A stretch of 10,851 nucleotides of DNA from Rickettsiales bacterium (GCA_031283795.1 JAITBB010000082.1:1-10851), one strand, 5' to 3'. Positions 1 to 7,077 are shown, counted from the stretch's first letter. Notes: generated by a model not told the origin, from the letters alone. Translations and numbers: made by a program.

Positions 1-13
1 GCGGTCAGCTCCA

Positions 14-748
14 CTAGAGTTCTAGATTCTTCTCTATAGCCCTCTCGGCATTCTTGACCACCTGCTCTCTGGGCAGATCCCTGTATTCCTCATATTTCAT
101 TGGAGGCATAACCCTTACGGTTATCAGACCCGGTTTCTTGATAAACTTACCTCTGGGCCAGCATTTCCCGGAATCCAGATAGACTGGCAGAATATCCAGT
201 TTATTCGCCCTAGCTATAGCCACGAAACCAGGTTTATAGGGATACTCCTCCGCAGTGCTCCACGGTGAAACACGAGTACCCTGAGGAAACATCATGAAGA
301 CATTTCTTCCACTTTTGACGAATCTTCTAGATTCTGCTAGGATTGTCCTGAGTGAACTGGCGCCATCTTCGCGATCCACCTCTAGAGTTCCGATGTTCTT
401 TATCGCGAATCCGAACAGCGGGAGAGATGAAATTTCTTTTTTCGATATTGACACCGGATAACCCGGTAGAAACCAGTGTAGAAAATAGCACTCCCAGGTG
501 GACTGATGTTTAGACACCGCCAGGAGATTATTTTTTGGAACATTCTCTCCACCGATAACCTTAAATTCTACTCCACATATGTACTTTAGCGCGACGACAT
601 TATTCCTTGCCCAATACTTGGTACATTTAAGAAAGAAATCATCGTTATGGAAAATCTTCTTCATTACCGTAGACAATATCAAAAACAGGAAGTGTGCGGA
701 GAAAAACAGAAAATATACCGTAGATCTAAGAAAGTCTATTATAAACAT
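14..748 (-). CDS. plsC: 1-acyl-sn-glycerol-3-phosphate acyltransferase (PlsC family)
   Basis: This 244-residue protein should transfer a fatty acyl group to the sn-2 position of lysophosphatidic acid, making phosphatidic acid at the inner face of the cytoplasmic membrane. A hydrophobic stretch at about residues 9-28 looks like the usual N-terminal membrane anchor. The catalytic block is H81-QSTW-E86, an HX4E form of the family HX4D motif. The phosphate-binding block is FPQGTR (154-159), with Q where many members have E; as I recall, both variants occur in alphaproteobacterial PlsC. The block around EVDRED (123-128) and the proline-containing DILPVYLD segment (185-192) also fit. Length is normal. 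The ATG lies inside the end of tsaD (23-base overlap) and is preceded by a clear GGAGG ribosome binding site embedded in the tsaD coding sequence (about 760-765), so the two genes are probably co-transcribed and translationally coupled. Family assignment is firm; the exact acyl acceptor is inferred. Confidence 0.93.
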   Translation of the reverse strand: MFIIDFLRSTVYFLFFSAHFLFLILSTVMKKIFHNDDFFLKCTKYWARNNVVALKYICGVEFKVIGGENVPKNNLLAVSKHQSTWECYFLHWFLPGYPVSISKKEISSLPLFGFAIKNIGTLEVDREDGASSLRTILAESRRFVKSGRNVFMMFPQGTRVSPWSTAEEYPYKPGFVAIARANKLDILPVYLDSGKCWPRGKFIKKPGLITVRVMPPMKYEEYRDLPREQVVKNAERAIEKNLEL

Positions 749-1814
749 AATTTTTAAGTTCCTCCAATTCCCATTTAGCCCTGGGAATAACCCCCAGACT
801 GTCTATAAAACCCATCCCGTACCTCTCCAGAGCGGCATTGGCGACCATAACTCCGTTATCCGTGCATAGTCCTATGGGTGGTACCACTAGCCTACAGCCA
901 TTCTCCAAACACACAGCCCTCAGCTTATCTTTTATATACTGATTAGCAGCAACTCCACCGGCAACCACAAAGGTGTCTATGGATCTATCTAATGATATCA
1001 CATTCTGTAACCTATCGGATAAAATTTCAACAACCGTTCTTTGGAAGGAGGCGGACACATCCTCTATGGTTTTTTTCGAAATACTCCCAATTTGCTCTCC
1101 AGAGAGATTCCCGCCGATTATTTTGCCTATTTCTCTCCTGATGGCGCTCTTAAGACCCGAGAAGGAGAAGTTAAGCTTCATCCCATCAACCTGTCCAGTG
1201 TTTCGACCGTCTATGAGTGGCCTTGGGAATTTAAATCTATGTTCATCTCCACTTTTCGCCATTTGCTCTATCCTGGGCCCCCCGGGATACTGGAGGCCTA
1301 GCATCTGGGCTACCTTATCAAAGGTTTCTCCCAGCGAGTCATCTAGAGTTTCGCCAATCTTGTCATAGTCGCCTACACCATTGACCCTCAGTATCTGACA
1401 GTGCCCCCCGGACAGCAGAAAGAGGCAATAGGGAAATGCTAGACCATCTGTTAGTCTGCAGGTCAGAGCATGGGCCTCGAGGTGGTTTACTGCGACAAAG
1501 GGTTTACCAAGTATGGAGGACAACGCCTCTGCGAAAACTGTGCCAACAATAACACTTCCTATCAGACCAGGTCCAACCGTTGCCGACACAACATCCAGAT
1601 CGTTCGCCTCCAGCCCGGCATCTGCCAGAGTTTTTAGAAAGACCAAATCTATCACATCCAGGTGATTCCTCGAGGCTACCTCCGGAACAACCCCGCCAAA
1701 TTCTTTGTGTATGTCTATCTGAGAGACAATGCAATGTGACAGAATTTTCCCAGTACCATCAATGATGGACATAGCGGTTTCGTCACAGCTTGTCTCTATT
1801 CCTAGAATATTCAT
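726..1814 (-). CDS. tsaD: tRNA N6-adenosine threonylcarbamoyltransferase TsaD
   Basis: TsaD (formerly Gcp/YgjD) transfers the threonylcarbamoyl group from TC-AMP to A37 of ANN-decoding tRNAs, working in the cytoplasm with TsaB and TsaE. The 362 residues show the whole family signature: an N-terminal MNILGIETSCDET nucleotide-binding start, the metal-binding HLEAH (111-115), SGGH (135-138), GETLDDSLGETFDK (154-167), YPGGP, FSFSGLKSA, VAGGVAAN (284-291) and the C-terminal metal ligand in CTDNG (D319). It is about 25 residues longer than the E. coli protein, in loops and at the C-terminus. The start coincides with the conserved N-terminus, although no strong Shine-Dalgarno sequence precedes it. 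It is first in a probable tsaD-plsC operon and diverges from pccB. tsaB and tsaE are not in the window. Confidence 0.97.
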   Translation of the reverse strand: MNILGIETSCDETAMSIIDGTGKILSHCIVSQIDIHKEFGGVVPEVASRNHLDVIDLVFLKTLADAGLEANDLDVVSATVGPGLIGSVIVGTVFAEALSSILGKPFVAVNHLEAHALTCRLTDGLAFPYCLFLLSGGHCQILRVNGVGDYDKIGETLDDSLGETFDKVAQMLGLQYPGGPRIEQMAKSGDEHRFKFPRPLIDGRNTGQVDGMKLNFSFSGLKSAIRREIGKIIGGNLSGEQIGSISKKTIEDVSASFQRTVVEILSDRLQNVISLDRSIDTFVVAGGVAANQYIKDKLRAVCLENGCRLVVPPIGLCTDNGVMVANAALERYGMGFIDSLGVIPRAKWELEELKNYVYNRLS

Positions 1815-2038
1815 GGCACAGATATGAATAAGATTTTCTCCAGGCTAGAAAATTGTATAGAAATAGTCAATGAAACCCAACGGTTTTGATTTTGACCGAC
1901 AGATCAAGGGGAACATAAATTTGATTGGACCATACACGGCTCTCCACAGAGAAATCAGGTTTTTCCGTCCTCCCATCTCTATGCCGTTGAAAAATTTTTT
2001 TTGTTCCCTAGAATTGGGCAATATTTTTCGCTGAATCT
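1815..2038. promoter_or_regulatory. Divergent tsaD/pccB intergenic region with a promoter candidate on each strand
   Basis: These 224 bases separate two divergent genes and contain no convincing ORF or RNA gene. Toward pccB there is TTGACC (1892-1897) and, after 16 bases, CATAAA (1914-1919). Toward tsaD, on the minus strand, there is TTGGGT (1875-1880) and, after 17 bases, TACAAT (1852-1857). The two -35 candidates lie about 11 bases apart, so the two promoters would be nearly back to back. The assignment rests only on similarity to sigma70-type hexamers. The pccB leader would be over 100 nt long, and pccB has no obvious Shine-Dalgarno sequence. Confidence 0.35.
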
Positions 2039-3565
2039 ATGCATGAGTCCAGAAGTAGGCTTGCAATAAAGAAGGAACAGTCTCTACTGGGTGGTGGTCT
2101 GGAAAAAATAGCAAAACAACACCAGCAGGGGAAATTGACGGCCAGAGAAAGAATAGAAACACTGTTAGATCCGGATTCCTTCGAGGAATATGGGGTTTAT
2201 GTGGAACACAGGTGTGTGGACTTCGATATGCAGTCTAGGAGATATAGTGGAGACGGTGTGATAACCGGTTCTGGCACAATAAATGGTAGACTGGTTTTTG
2301 TCTATGCGCAGGATTTCACGGTTATCGGAGGCTCACTTGGACAGGCTCAGGCCCAAAAAATTGAGAGAATAATAAATATGGCCGTGAAGGCCCGAGTCCC
2401 CGTCATAGGAATGCTGGATTCTGGTGGAGCCAGAATTCAAGAGGGAGTCGACGCGCTAGGGGGCTATGGCAAAATTTTCCAGAGGATTGTCGATGCTTCT
2501 GGAATTATACCACAGATATCACTGATAATGGGTCCCTGTGCCGGGGGAGCAGTCTATGCACCGGCACTGACAGATTTTATATTTATGACAAGCGACACGT
2601 CCTACATGTTTCTGACCGGACCGGATGTTGTCAAGGCGGCCACCCACGAGGATATTAGCAAGGAACAGCTGGGTGGAGCCAGTGTTCATGGTCCGATCAG
2701 TGGGGTTGCCGACAGAGTTTTTAGCAACGACATAGAGCTACTGCTCCAAACCAGAAGGCTATTCGATTTCCTGCCACTGAACTATCTGGACAGGGTACCA
2801 GAGATTGACACTATTGATCAGGCCGACAGAGTTGATGTATCCCTGAACACTCTAGTTCCCGAAAATAGGAATCAGGCCTATAACATTAAGGAGCTCATCA
2901 TTAAAATAATAGACGAGGGAAATTTCTTCGAAATAAAGCCAGACTTTGCAAAGAATATAGTCATAGGATTTACCAGAATGGAGGGTCGCACCGTGGGAAT
3001 AGTTGCTAACCAGCCACTGGAACTAGCAGGTTGTCTGGACATAAATGCCTCTAGGAAGGCGGCTAGATTTGTCCGCTTCTGTGATGCCTTCAACATACCT
3101 CTGGTAACTCTGGTGGATGTTCCGGGGTTTCTACCGGGAAAGGATCAGGAGTACAATGCCATAATATCTCACGGAGCCAAACTACTCTACGCCTATGCCG
3201 AATCTAGCGTACCTAAAATCACAATTATAACCAGAAAGGCCTATGGCGGAGCCTATATAGTTATGAATTCCCGCCACCTCAGGGGTGACCTAAACTATGC
3301 CTGGGATGATGCCGAAATAGCCGTTATGGGGTCCGATGGCGCCGTTAATATCATGTGTCATGGTCTAAGCGAAACGGAGAAGACCCGAATAACAGAGGAG
3401 TACAGGGAAAAATTTTCGACTCCCTTTTTCGCCGCATCCAGGGGTTACATAGATGAGGTCATTCGGCCCCAGAATACTAGAAAAAGGATTTGCGATGGCC
3501 TGAGATTTCTGAGAAACAAAAGCGTAAAGATGCCCAGTAAAAAGCATGATAATCTGCCAATGTAG
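2039..3565 (+). CDS. pccB: Propionyl-CoA carboxylase beta (carboxyltransferase) subunit
   Basis: PccB moves the carboxyl group from carboxybiotin (on PccA) to propionyl-CoA, giving methylmalonyl-CoA, in the cytoplasm. All 508 residues fit the acyl-CoA carboxylase carboxyltransferase family (usual length about 510). The N-terminal half has GKLTARERI (31-39), DSGGARIQEG (127-136) and the acyl-CoA oxyanion loop GPCAGGA (165-171). The C-terminal half has LELAGCLDINASRKAARF (327-344), DVPGFLPG (360-367), the second oxyanion loop AYGGAY (401-406), AEIAVMG and the family end KKHDNLPM. The ATG matches the family N-terminus (M-H-x start, LGGG at 17-20) although no Shine-Dalgarno sequence is evident. 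The gene for the biotin-carrying partner PccA, often adjacent in alphaproteobacteria, is missing on both sides: upstream is divergent tsaD and 20 bases downstream is an unrelated convergent gene. A broader acyl-CoA substrate such as acetyl-CoA cannot be excluded. Confidence 0.96.
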   Translation: MHESRSRLAIKKEQSLLGGGLEKIAKQHQQGKLTARERIETLLDPDSFEEYGVYVEHRCVDFDMQSRRYSGDGVITGSGTINGRLVFVYAQDFTVIGGSLGQAQAQKIERIINMAVKARVPVIGMLDSGGARIQEGVDALGGYGKIFQRIVDASGIIPQISLIMGPCAGGAVYAPALTDFIFMTSDTSYMFLTGPDVVKAATHEDISKEQLGGASVHGPISGVADRVFSNDIELLLQTRRLFDFLPLNYLDRVPEIDTIDQADRVDVSLNTLVPENRNQAYNIKELIIKIIDEGNFFEIKPDFAKNIVIGFTRMEGRTVGIVANQPLELAGCLDINASRKAARFVRFCDAFNIPLVTLVDVPGFLPGKDQEYNAIISHGAKLLYAYAESSVPKITIITRKAYGGAYIVMNSRHLRGDLNYAWDDAEIAVMGSDGAVNIMCHGLSETEKTRITEEYREKFSTPFFAASRGYIDEVIRPQNTRKRICDGLRFLRNKSVKMPSKKHDNLPM

Positions 3566-3584
3566 GTAGAGTGGTGTCTATTCC

Positions 3585-6218
3585 TCAAGGGCCATACCCC
3601 GGGAACTCCTGGGAAGATGATTCGCTGAGCATATTAGCGGCGTGGCTCCCGTCCTTCCGACCTTTGCTTATGATTTCCTGCCTCTTCTGTTGCTCGGTTT
3701 TTTTATTCTCGAAGTTATTTAGATTATTCTTATTTCTTGTCGATACAAACTCTTTCTCATCGGTTGATTGTCCGGGAGAATCTGGAATAGAGGGCACAGT
3801 TCCGGCATCTCCGGCAGAATCTTCTGTGAGACCGACTTCGGTTTGATCCTCGCTGGTTTTCCCCTCCTCTGACTTACCCTCTGCGCCCTCTGCTTCTTCC
3901 CTAATCCCCGATCCATCTCCGGACTCGTTCTCCAACGCCATAGTTTCAACATTGGCGCTGGTCTCTTTCAGTTTGTCCTCCATTGCTTTCACAACTTCAG
4001 CAGTAGCAACGATATCTTCCAATGGTTTCTCCATAGTTTCCCCAGTTGTCTTCCCATCCTCCATCTGTTCCCCCGAGGTCTGTGAAGGGTTCTCAGGACT
4101 AACCATTTCCGCCTCCTGTTTGACTTCTACCACCGTTTGTCCACCCGAGGCCCCTCCTTCACCTCCGGTCAGCGGCTGAGTCATATTGCCTTGGTCCCCC
4201 GGTTTAGCTGTATTTATATTTTTTTGCCTGTTTCTTTTCTTCCTCTCATTTGCCACCCCAATAGCAATTTTCTCATAGTGTTTCTTTAGATTTTCCTGCT
4301 CTCTCTCCAACATATTCAGCCTGGCAACCTGGCTAGCAAATTGAACACTTGGTTCGACTATTCCCTTTAGCACCGTTATAAAACCCTTACCAATTCCTCT
4401 GACAATTCCTCTAAGCCTATGCTCTTTTTCCTTGGCTCCGGCCACCCCGGCGGCAACGATTGCAGCAACAATCCCAGAAATAAAACTTCCTCCACCGGCA
4501 ATCACATCGAAAGCCTTGGCTATGAATGGTATAGGGGGAATCAGACGCAGCACAATGCTATTTACGTTATTTAGCACCGTACTAATGATCCCGCTGGCTT
4601 GACTAAATGCTATTCTAGAGGCCTTTGCGGATTGCCTTGCGATATCACACTCTCTGATTTTATACTCTAGGGTGTCCATCTTCAGTTCCTCTATCAAATT
4701 CTTCTTCCCCTTAATTTTCCTCCTCAACTCATCACTGTCCGGCTTTGACTTCATAGCCTTCTTTTTCTTCTCCTCATCCAGAAGTTCTCTCAGCTCCCCC
4801 TGATGTTTCTCTATCTCAATTTCTATCTCTATTATCTTACTGACCTCTCTACGAAATTCTACCTCTACCTTCTTTTTCTTTTTCTCCTCTAGCATCTTTC
4901 TCTCATCTTCGGTAGCGGGTTCCTCCTCCTCCAGAGATGGATCTCTACCCAGAGCCTCTTTTAGCTCCCTATCCATCTTCTTAAACTCCTTCTGATCCCT
5001 CTTAAATCTTTTGAAATCTTTAGCTATCTTATCCCCTAGTCTTTTCTTCACCCCCTTTCGGGACTTTTTTTCACCACTACTAATCTTCAAAGCCCTATCG
5101 TGTTTTATTTCTCTTGCTAGTTTTTTCTCCTCTAGACGGTTATCATCCAATGTTTTCTCGTCACTTTCCAGTTTAGCCTTTAGACGGGCCAGTGCATCTC
5201 TCTTCTCGTTAAAGGCCGTCCTCTTCTTATCTCTCTCTTCCTTATCTTTTGCTATTTTTTCCTCATCCTCGGCCTTCACCACTTCGGGCTCCCTACTCAT
5301 TCTTATTACTCTTATCGCATCTTCGATTTTTTTCGCCTTTTCCTCAAGGGCTCTTTTATCACTATTAATTTTATTTTTTGTATTTGTGAGATTCTCTCTG
5401 AGATTTCTGACAAAGATCGTCTTGGGATTGAATATACTGATGGCCACCGCCTTCATCCCCTTGGTCAATCCCTTGATGAAGCCAACAAGTTTCCCTCTAG
5501 CTGTGAAGGCCTCGCCTTTCTTTACTCCAGAGATCCCACTTCTGATACCTCCGGCCACTATGGATACCACAGACAGAAGCGCCTTTTCGGCTAGATTCAG
5601 AGAAAGATTGACGGAGGACCTTACAGCTTCTCTGGTTTCATAATTCGCGATCGTTTCCACAGCACTTTTGTTTATATTGCTGGCAAGCATACCTCTGGCA
5701 TTAGAGGCAGCCACAACGCCCCCAACAATATCGAAGGCCGTTAAGGCAAAATCCACGGACTCTATCCCTATTTCACACTTCTTCACTCTATATTCAAAGG
5801 TTTCCCTTTTCAAATTATCCAGTTCCTCTCTTCTTCTCCTGAGGTTCTTTTCTAATTCTTTTTCTTTAGCTAATAGCTTCTTTTCCTCTGGTGTCATTGA
5901 ACGGGTTTTTCTTTTTATAAACCTTACCAGACGAGACTGGTTCTTTTCACTGTCTATAACCATATAGGCTTTCTCCCTGAGATTTTTTCTAATTTTTATC
6001 TTTTCATCCTCCTCGGCCAGAAGTTCTCCGATGGCCTCCTTTTTCTTCTTTATCTTTTCCCTCATTTCCATAACCTTGGCCACTTCCCGGTCAAAGTTTT
6101 CCTTTTCCTTCAGAGCCTCCGGATCGGGAATGCTATAATCATCATCGTCGTCGTCTTCGTCTTCGTCCAAAACTCCCGTGGGATCGCTGGAAGTTTGTCT
6201 GTTATCACTATTTCCCAT
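3585..6218 (-). CDS. Large Lys/Glu-rich coiled-coil protein with a duplicated glycine-rich hydrophobic module; unknown function
   Basis: I do not recognise this 877-residue protein. In order it contains: an acidic N-terminus with an Asp/Glu run (18-27); module A (about 41-285), a charged, predicted coiled-coil stretch, then a Cys-containing motif LKRETFEYRVKKCEI (136-150), hydrophobic segments (about 156-172 and 206-229) and a Gly-patterned helix (246-269); a long charged helical linker (about 286-450); module B (about 453-645), which repeats the same order with LKMDTLEYKIRECDI (512-526), a long hydrophobic stretch (536-594) and GIVRGIGKG (604-612); a low-complexity Glu/Gly/Ser/Thr tail (about 670-827); and a more basic end (828-860). 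There is no signal peptide. The segment at 571-594 could cross a membrane, so membrane association is plausible. The start follows a GGAGAG ribosome binding site at good spacing and the frame is open throughout. It is convergent with pccB and divergent from the flavodoxin gene. The long opposite-strand ORFs are shadows of its Lys/Glu/Arg codons. A structural or host-directed role is inference only. Confidence 0.85.
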   Translation of the reverse strand: MGNSDNRQTSSDPTGVLDEDEDDDDDDYSIPDPEALKEKENFDREVAKVMEMREKIKKKKEAIGELLAEEDEKIKIRKNLREKAYMVIDSEKNQSRLVRFIKRKTRSMTPEEKKLLAKEKELEKNLRRRREELDNLKRETFEYRVKKCEIGIESVDFALTAFDIVGGVVAASNARGMLASNINKSAVETIANYETREAVRSSVNLSLNLAEKALLSVVSIVAGGIRSGISGVKKGEAFTARGKLVGFIKGLTKGMKAVAISIFNPKTIFVRNLRENLTNTKNKINSDKRALEEKAKKIEDAIRVIRMSREPEVVKAEDEEKIAKDKEERDKKRTAFNEKRDALARLKAKLESDEKTLDDNRLEEKKLAREIKHDRALKISSGEKKSRKGVKKRLGDKIAKDFKRFKRDQKEFKKMDRELKEALGRDPSLEEEEPATEDERKMLEEKKKKKVEVEFRREVSKIIEIEIEIEKHQGELRELLDEEKKKKAMKSKPDSDELRRKIKGKKNLIEELKMDTLEYKIRECDIARQSAKASRIAFSQASGIISTVLNNVNSIVLRLIPPIPFIAKAFDVIAGGGSFISGIVAAIVAAGVAGAKEKEHRLRGIVRGIGKGFITVLKGIVEPSVQFASQVARLNMLEREQENLKKHYEKIAIGVANERKKRNRQKNINTAKPGDQGNMTQPLTGGEGGASGGQTVVEVKQEAEMVSPENPSQTSGEQMEDGKTTGETMEKPLEDIVATAEVVKAMEDKLKETSANVETMALENESGDGSGIREEAEGAEGKSEEGKTSEDQTEVGLTEDSAGDAGTVPSIPDSPGQSTDEKEFVSTRNKNNLNNFENKKTEQQKRQEIISKGRKDGSHAANMLSESSSQEFPGYGP
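4284..4862 (-). repeat. Module B, second copy of the internal protein duplication (residues about 453-645)
   Basis: This second copy has the same order as module A: charged helix, Cys motif (C524, equivalent to C148), hydrophobic region, then G604-x3-G608-x2-KG612 and P623. It is more hydrophobic than A, with residues 571-594 rich in Gly, Ala, Val and Ile, the best candidate membrane segment of the protein. A run of alternating Ile and Glu (462-470) opens the copy and is unusual within otherwise helix-like sequence. A second coiled-coil piece (about 633-665) ends in a basic cluster. Confidence 0.65.
5364..6098 (-). repeat. Module A, first copy of an internal protein duplication (residues about 41-285)
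   Basis: This copy pairs with module B. Three blocks align in the same order: FDREVAKVMEM (42-52) with FRREVSKIIEI (455-465); residues 136-150 with 512-526 (7 identities in 15, most other positions conservative); and residues 246-269 with 604-627 without a gap (shared G246, G250, K253, G254, V258, I262, P265, F269). Copy A is about 18 residues longer between the second and third blocks. The copies are diverged at DNA level, so the duplication is old. Outer boundaries are approximate. Confidence 0.65.
6138..6167 (-). repeat. GAN trinucleotide repeat encoding an Asp/Glu run
   Basis: Ten consecutive GAN codons (residues 18-27 of the coiled-coil protein) are built from GAC, GAA and GAT. The tract is in frame, so slippage would change only the length of the acidic run. 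Acidic runs of this kind can bind cations or basic partners; no specific role is shown here. Confidence 0.7.
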
Positions 6219-6414
6219 ATGTTTCTCTCCGTTAATTTTGCGAGAGCCTGGAGACCAACTCGTAATAATATCTGCTTGAGAGAGATTATTATTTATAAAA
6301 TATTAAACAATGCTATATTTTAATTTTTTCACCATTGCCATTGGTGGAGTACTTTCTTGACTTTAACGGCAAATGATGTCATATGCCTAGTCATATCGTC
6401 TATGAGGTAAGAGA
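6219..6414. promoter_or_regulatory. AT-rich divergent intergenic region between the coiled-coil gene and the flavodoxin gene
   Basis: These 196 bases hold no ORF or RNA gene that I can support. The centre (about 6263-6330) is very A+T-rich and is the likely promoter region for both genes, but I could not fix a convincing hexamer pair for the minus-strand gene. On the plus strand TTGACT (6357-6362) followed after 17 bases by CATATG (6380-6385) is a weak candidate. GTCATAT occurs twice in direct orientation 12 bases apart (6378-6384 and 6390-6396), overlapping that -10, and CACCA/TGGTG (6330-6334 and 6342-6346) forms a small dyad. The flavodoxin start has GAGG at 6404-6407. Confidence 0.4.
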
Positions 6415-7029
6415 ATGCTCTACACTAAGAAACTTCAACTCCTGACGGCCCTGGGTATCCTAGTCACTCTGGTGCAAGGCTATAGAATTATAATGCGACA
6501 TAAAAAGATCCCCACTAAATATGGTAGAGGAACCATCCAGCTAGAGAACAAACCCATCAGGGCGCTGGTTGTGTACTATTCTCTAAGCGGTAACACAAGA
6601 GTCGTCGCCGAGTCCATTGGAAGAAAAATCAATGCCGATCTCTACGAAATCAGAACCCAGAGAAAGTACAATTTTGTTTCAGCACTTCTAAGCAAACTGC
6701 AGAAGCACGAACAGATTGATTTAAATATCAGCGATCTCCCGAATCTCAGTTCCTACGATGTTATATTTATTGGCTCACCAGTCTGGGCGGGTTCGATTCC
6801 GACCCCTCTGCTTTCTTTTCTCAGGACCGTTGACTTGGATGGAAAAAAGATAGCTCCCTACTCTACCCATAGGGGGGGTGTGGGCAAGTTCCACGCTGTT
6901 CTCAGAGAGAATGCAAAGAATGCAAAAATCCTGAGGACTATAGACTTCTACAGAGCCAAGAAAATTGATGATATCTCTCTAGAGAACATGATAACGGACT
7001 GGCTAAACAATCTGGAAACCGCAGAATGA
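6415..7029 (+). CDS. Membrane-anchored flavodoxin-like protein
   Basis: This 204-residue protein has an N-terminal hydrophobic segment (about 8-27) followed by basic residues (28-38), then a flavodoxin fold. The FMN phosphate loop is SLSGNT (56-61) after the strand ALVVYY; the second FMN loop is SPVWAG (121-126) after the strand DVIFIG; a Gly-containing third loop lies at about 148-159. This matches the short single-domain flavodoxin family (Flavodoxin_4-like) rather than long electron-transfer flavodoxins. It probably binds FMN and carries out electron transfer or quinone/thiol reduction at the membrane. Whether the domain faces the cytoplasm or the periplasm depends on whether the segment acts as anchor or signal peptide; the positive residues after it (R24, R28, K30, K31) favour a cytoplasmic domain. 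GAGG stands 7 bases before the ATG. The gene runs alone between a divergent and a convergent neighbour. Confidence 0.85.
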   Translation: MLYTKKLQLLTALGILVTLVQGYRIIMRHKKIPTKYGRGTIQLENKPIRALVVYYSLSGNTRVVAESIGRKINADLYEIRTQRKYNFVSALLSKLQKHEQIDLNISDLPNLSSYDVIFIGSPVWAGSIPTPLLSFLRTVDLDGKKIAPYSTHRGGVGKFHAVLRENAKNAKILRTIDFYRAKKIDDISLENMITDWLNNLETAE

Positions 7030-7050
7030 TAGTTGCTCCGCACCGAACAC

Positions 7051-7077
7051 CTAAATGGTGAGTTCACCACCATTTAG
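7051..7077. terminator. Perfect 10-bp inverted repeat between convergent genes, probable bidirectional terminator
   Basis: CTAAATGGTG (7051-7060) and CACCATTTAG (7068-7077) are exact reverse complements around a 7-base loop. The inner part can also fold as GGTGA/TCACC with a 2-base loop. It lies 21 bases after the flavodoxin stop and includes the ada-like stop codon (TAA, 7074-7076) in its right arm. There is no T-run on either side, so it is not a textbook intrinsic terminator; an mRNA 3'-end stabiliser is an alternative. Confidence 0.6.

Noticed and set aside
973..1765. Several open frames within tsaD on both strands
   Set aside because: All lie inside the conserved tsaD coding sequence and show no motifs of their own.
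4220..4243. Basic clusters resembling nuclear localisation signals in the coiled-coil protein (for example residues 659-666)
   Set aside because: The protein is Lys/Arg-rich throughout, so such clusters are expected by composition and carry little evidence.
5011..5643. Plus-strand open frame of 210 codons opposite the coiled-coil gene
   Set aside because: Its Ser/Leu/Phe-rich product is the expected mirror of Lys/Glu/Arg codons on the other strand; no ribosome binding site or family motif.
6201..6218. N-terminal Met-Gly suggesting host N-myristoylation of the coiled-coil protein
   Set aside because: The residue at position 6 is Asn, not the Ser/Thr favoured by the myristoylation consensus; Met-Gly alone is uninformative.
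6241..6262. Possible hairpin CGAG...CTCG in the leader of the coiled-coil gene
   Set aside because: Only 4 outer pairs with mismatches inside; too weak to call a structure.
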